A stretch of 6,871 bases of DNA from NCBI GenBank assembly GCA_023135015.1, contig JAGLTZ010000112.1, forward strand, positions 1-6,871, given 5' to 3'. The position numbers and the translations under genes are program-made. The stretch's first letter is position 1; each line of letters opens with the position of its first letter. The DNA comes from Candidatus Latescibacterota bacterium. GTDB taxonomy: Bacteria > Blakebacterota > Blakebacteria > Blakebacterales > Blakebacteraceae. The notes beneath the pieces are model-generated. The model was not told the origin of the DNA and did not search any database. It saw only the letters and a list, made by a program, of their open reading frames with translations. Positions 6,814 to 6,871 of the stretch are shown here, piece by piece.

Positions 6814-6849
6814 AGCCTCCAACACTCCCAAATGGTCGTGAGGGAGGCT
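6814..6849. repeat. Inverted repeat AGCCTCC / GGAGGCT upstream of the HTH gene
   Basis: Perfect 7-bp arms (6814-6820 and 6843-6849) are separated by 22 bp, within the 83 bp between the HTH start and the window edge. No T-run follows on the minus strand, so it is not a standard terminator. It could be an operator or a leader stem, or chance. Otherwise this stretch shows only weak promoter-like hexamers. Confidence 0.25.
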
Positions 6850-6871
6850 TTATCGCAAAGAAGAAACCTTT

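Noticed and set aside
6804..6831. Promoter for the HTH gene (TTGGGA, 16 bp, AATACA)
   Set aside because: Only 4 of 6 and 3 of 6 bases match the consensus, and the implied leader would be under 10 nt.

Overview
The window reads as one leftward (minus-strand) gene cluster from a moderately GC-rich Gram-negative bacterium. No plus-strand gene is supported. In transcription order, from the right edge, it holds: a small excisionase-type helix-turn-helix protein; a tRNA-Arg(CCG) with encoded CCA; an exported PQQ-type beta-propeller protein; an intergenic region of about 120 bp with a promoter candidate and an imperfect inverted repeat; prolyl-tRNA synthetase (proS); a large secreted M14 zinc carboxypeptidase; and a DtxR/MntR-type metalloregulator with an N-terminal transmembrane segment that runs off the left edge.

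The best hint to the organism is the C-terminus of the M14 peptidase. It carries a YPNPSNPTT motif followed by a FlgD-Ig-like or Por-secretion-type tail ending in a GIYLIEL...VRKAIILR pattern. This architecture is typical of the Fibrobacteres-Chlorobi-Bacteroidetes superphylum and its uncultured relatives (for example Zixibacteria-, Eisenbacteria-, Latescibacteria- or Marinimicrobia-like lineages). That placement is an inference from protein style, not a phylogenetic result.

The layout suggests two transcription blocks. The upstream block is HTH gene - tRNA-Arg - propeller gene. The HTH gene overlaps the tRNA by 10 nt, so its stop codon is tRNA bases 8-10. The propeller ORF starts 15 nt after the CCA end with no obvious Shine-Dalgarno. 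The downstream block is proS - M14 peptidase - metalloregulator, with 6-nt gaps at both junctions, as in an operon; a TATATT -10 candidate and a GGAGG ribosome binding site precede proS. The genes do not form an obvious pathway: they mix translation (tRNA-Arg, ProRS), the cell envelope or exterior (propeller, peptidase) and metal homeostasis (regulator).

The two most notable items are the gene/tRNA overlap, where maturing the tRNA should destroy the stop codon of the upstream mRNA, and the apparently membrane-tethered DtxR/MntR regulator. I see no CRISPR array, insertion sequence, phage module or other defence-like system.
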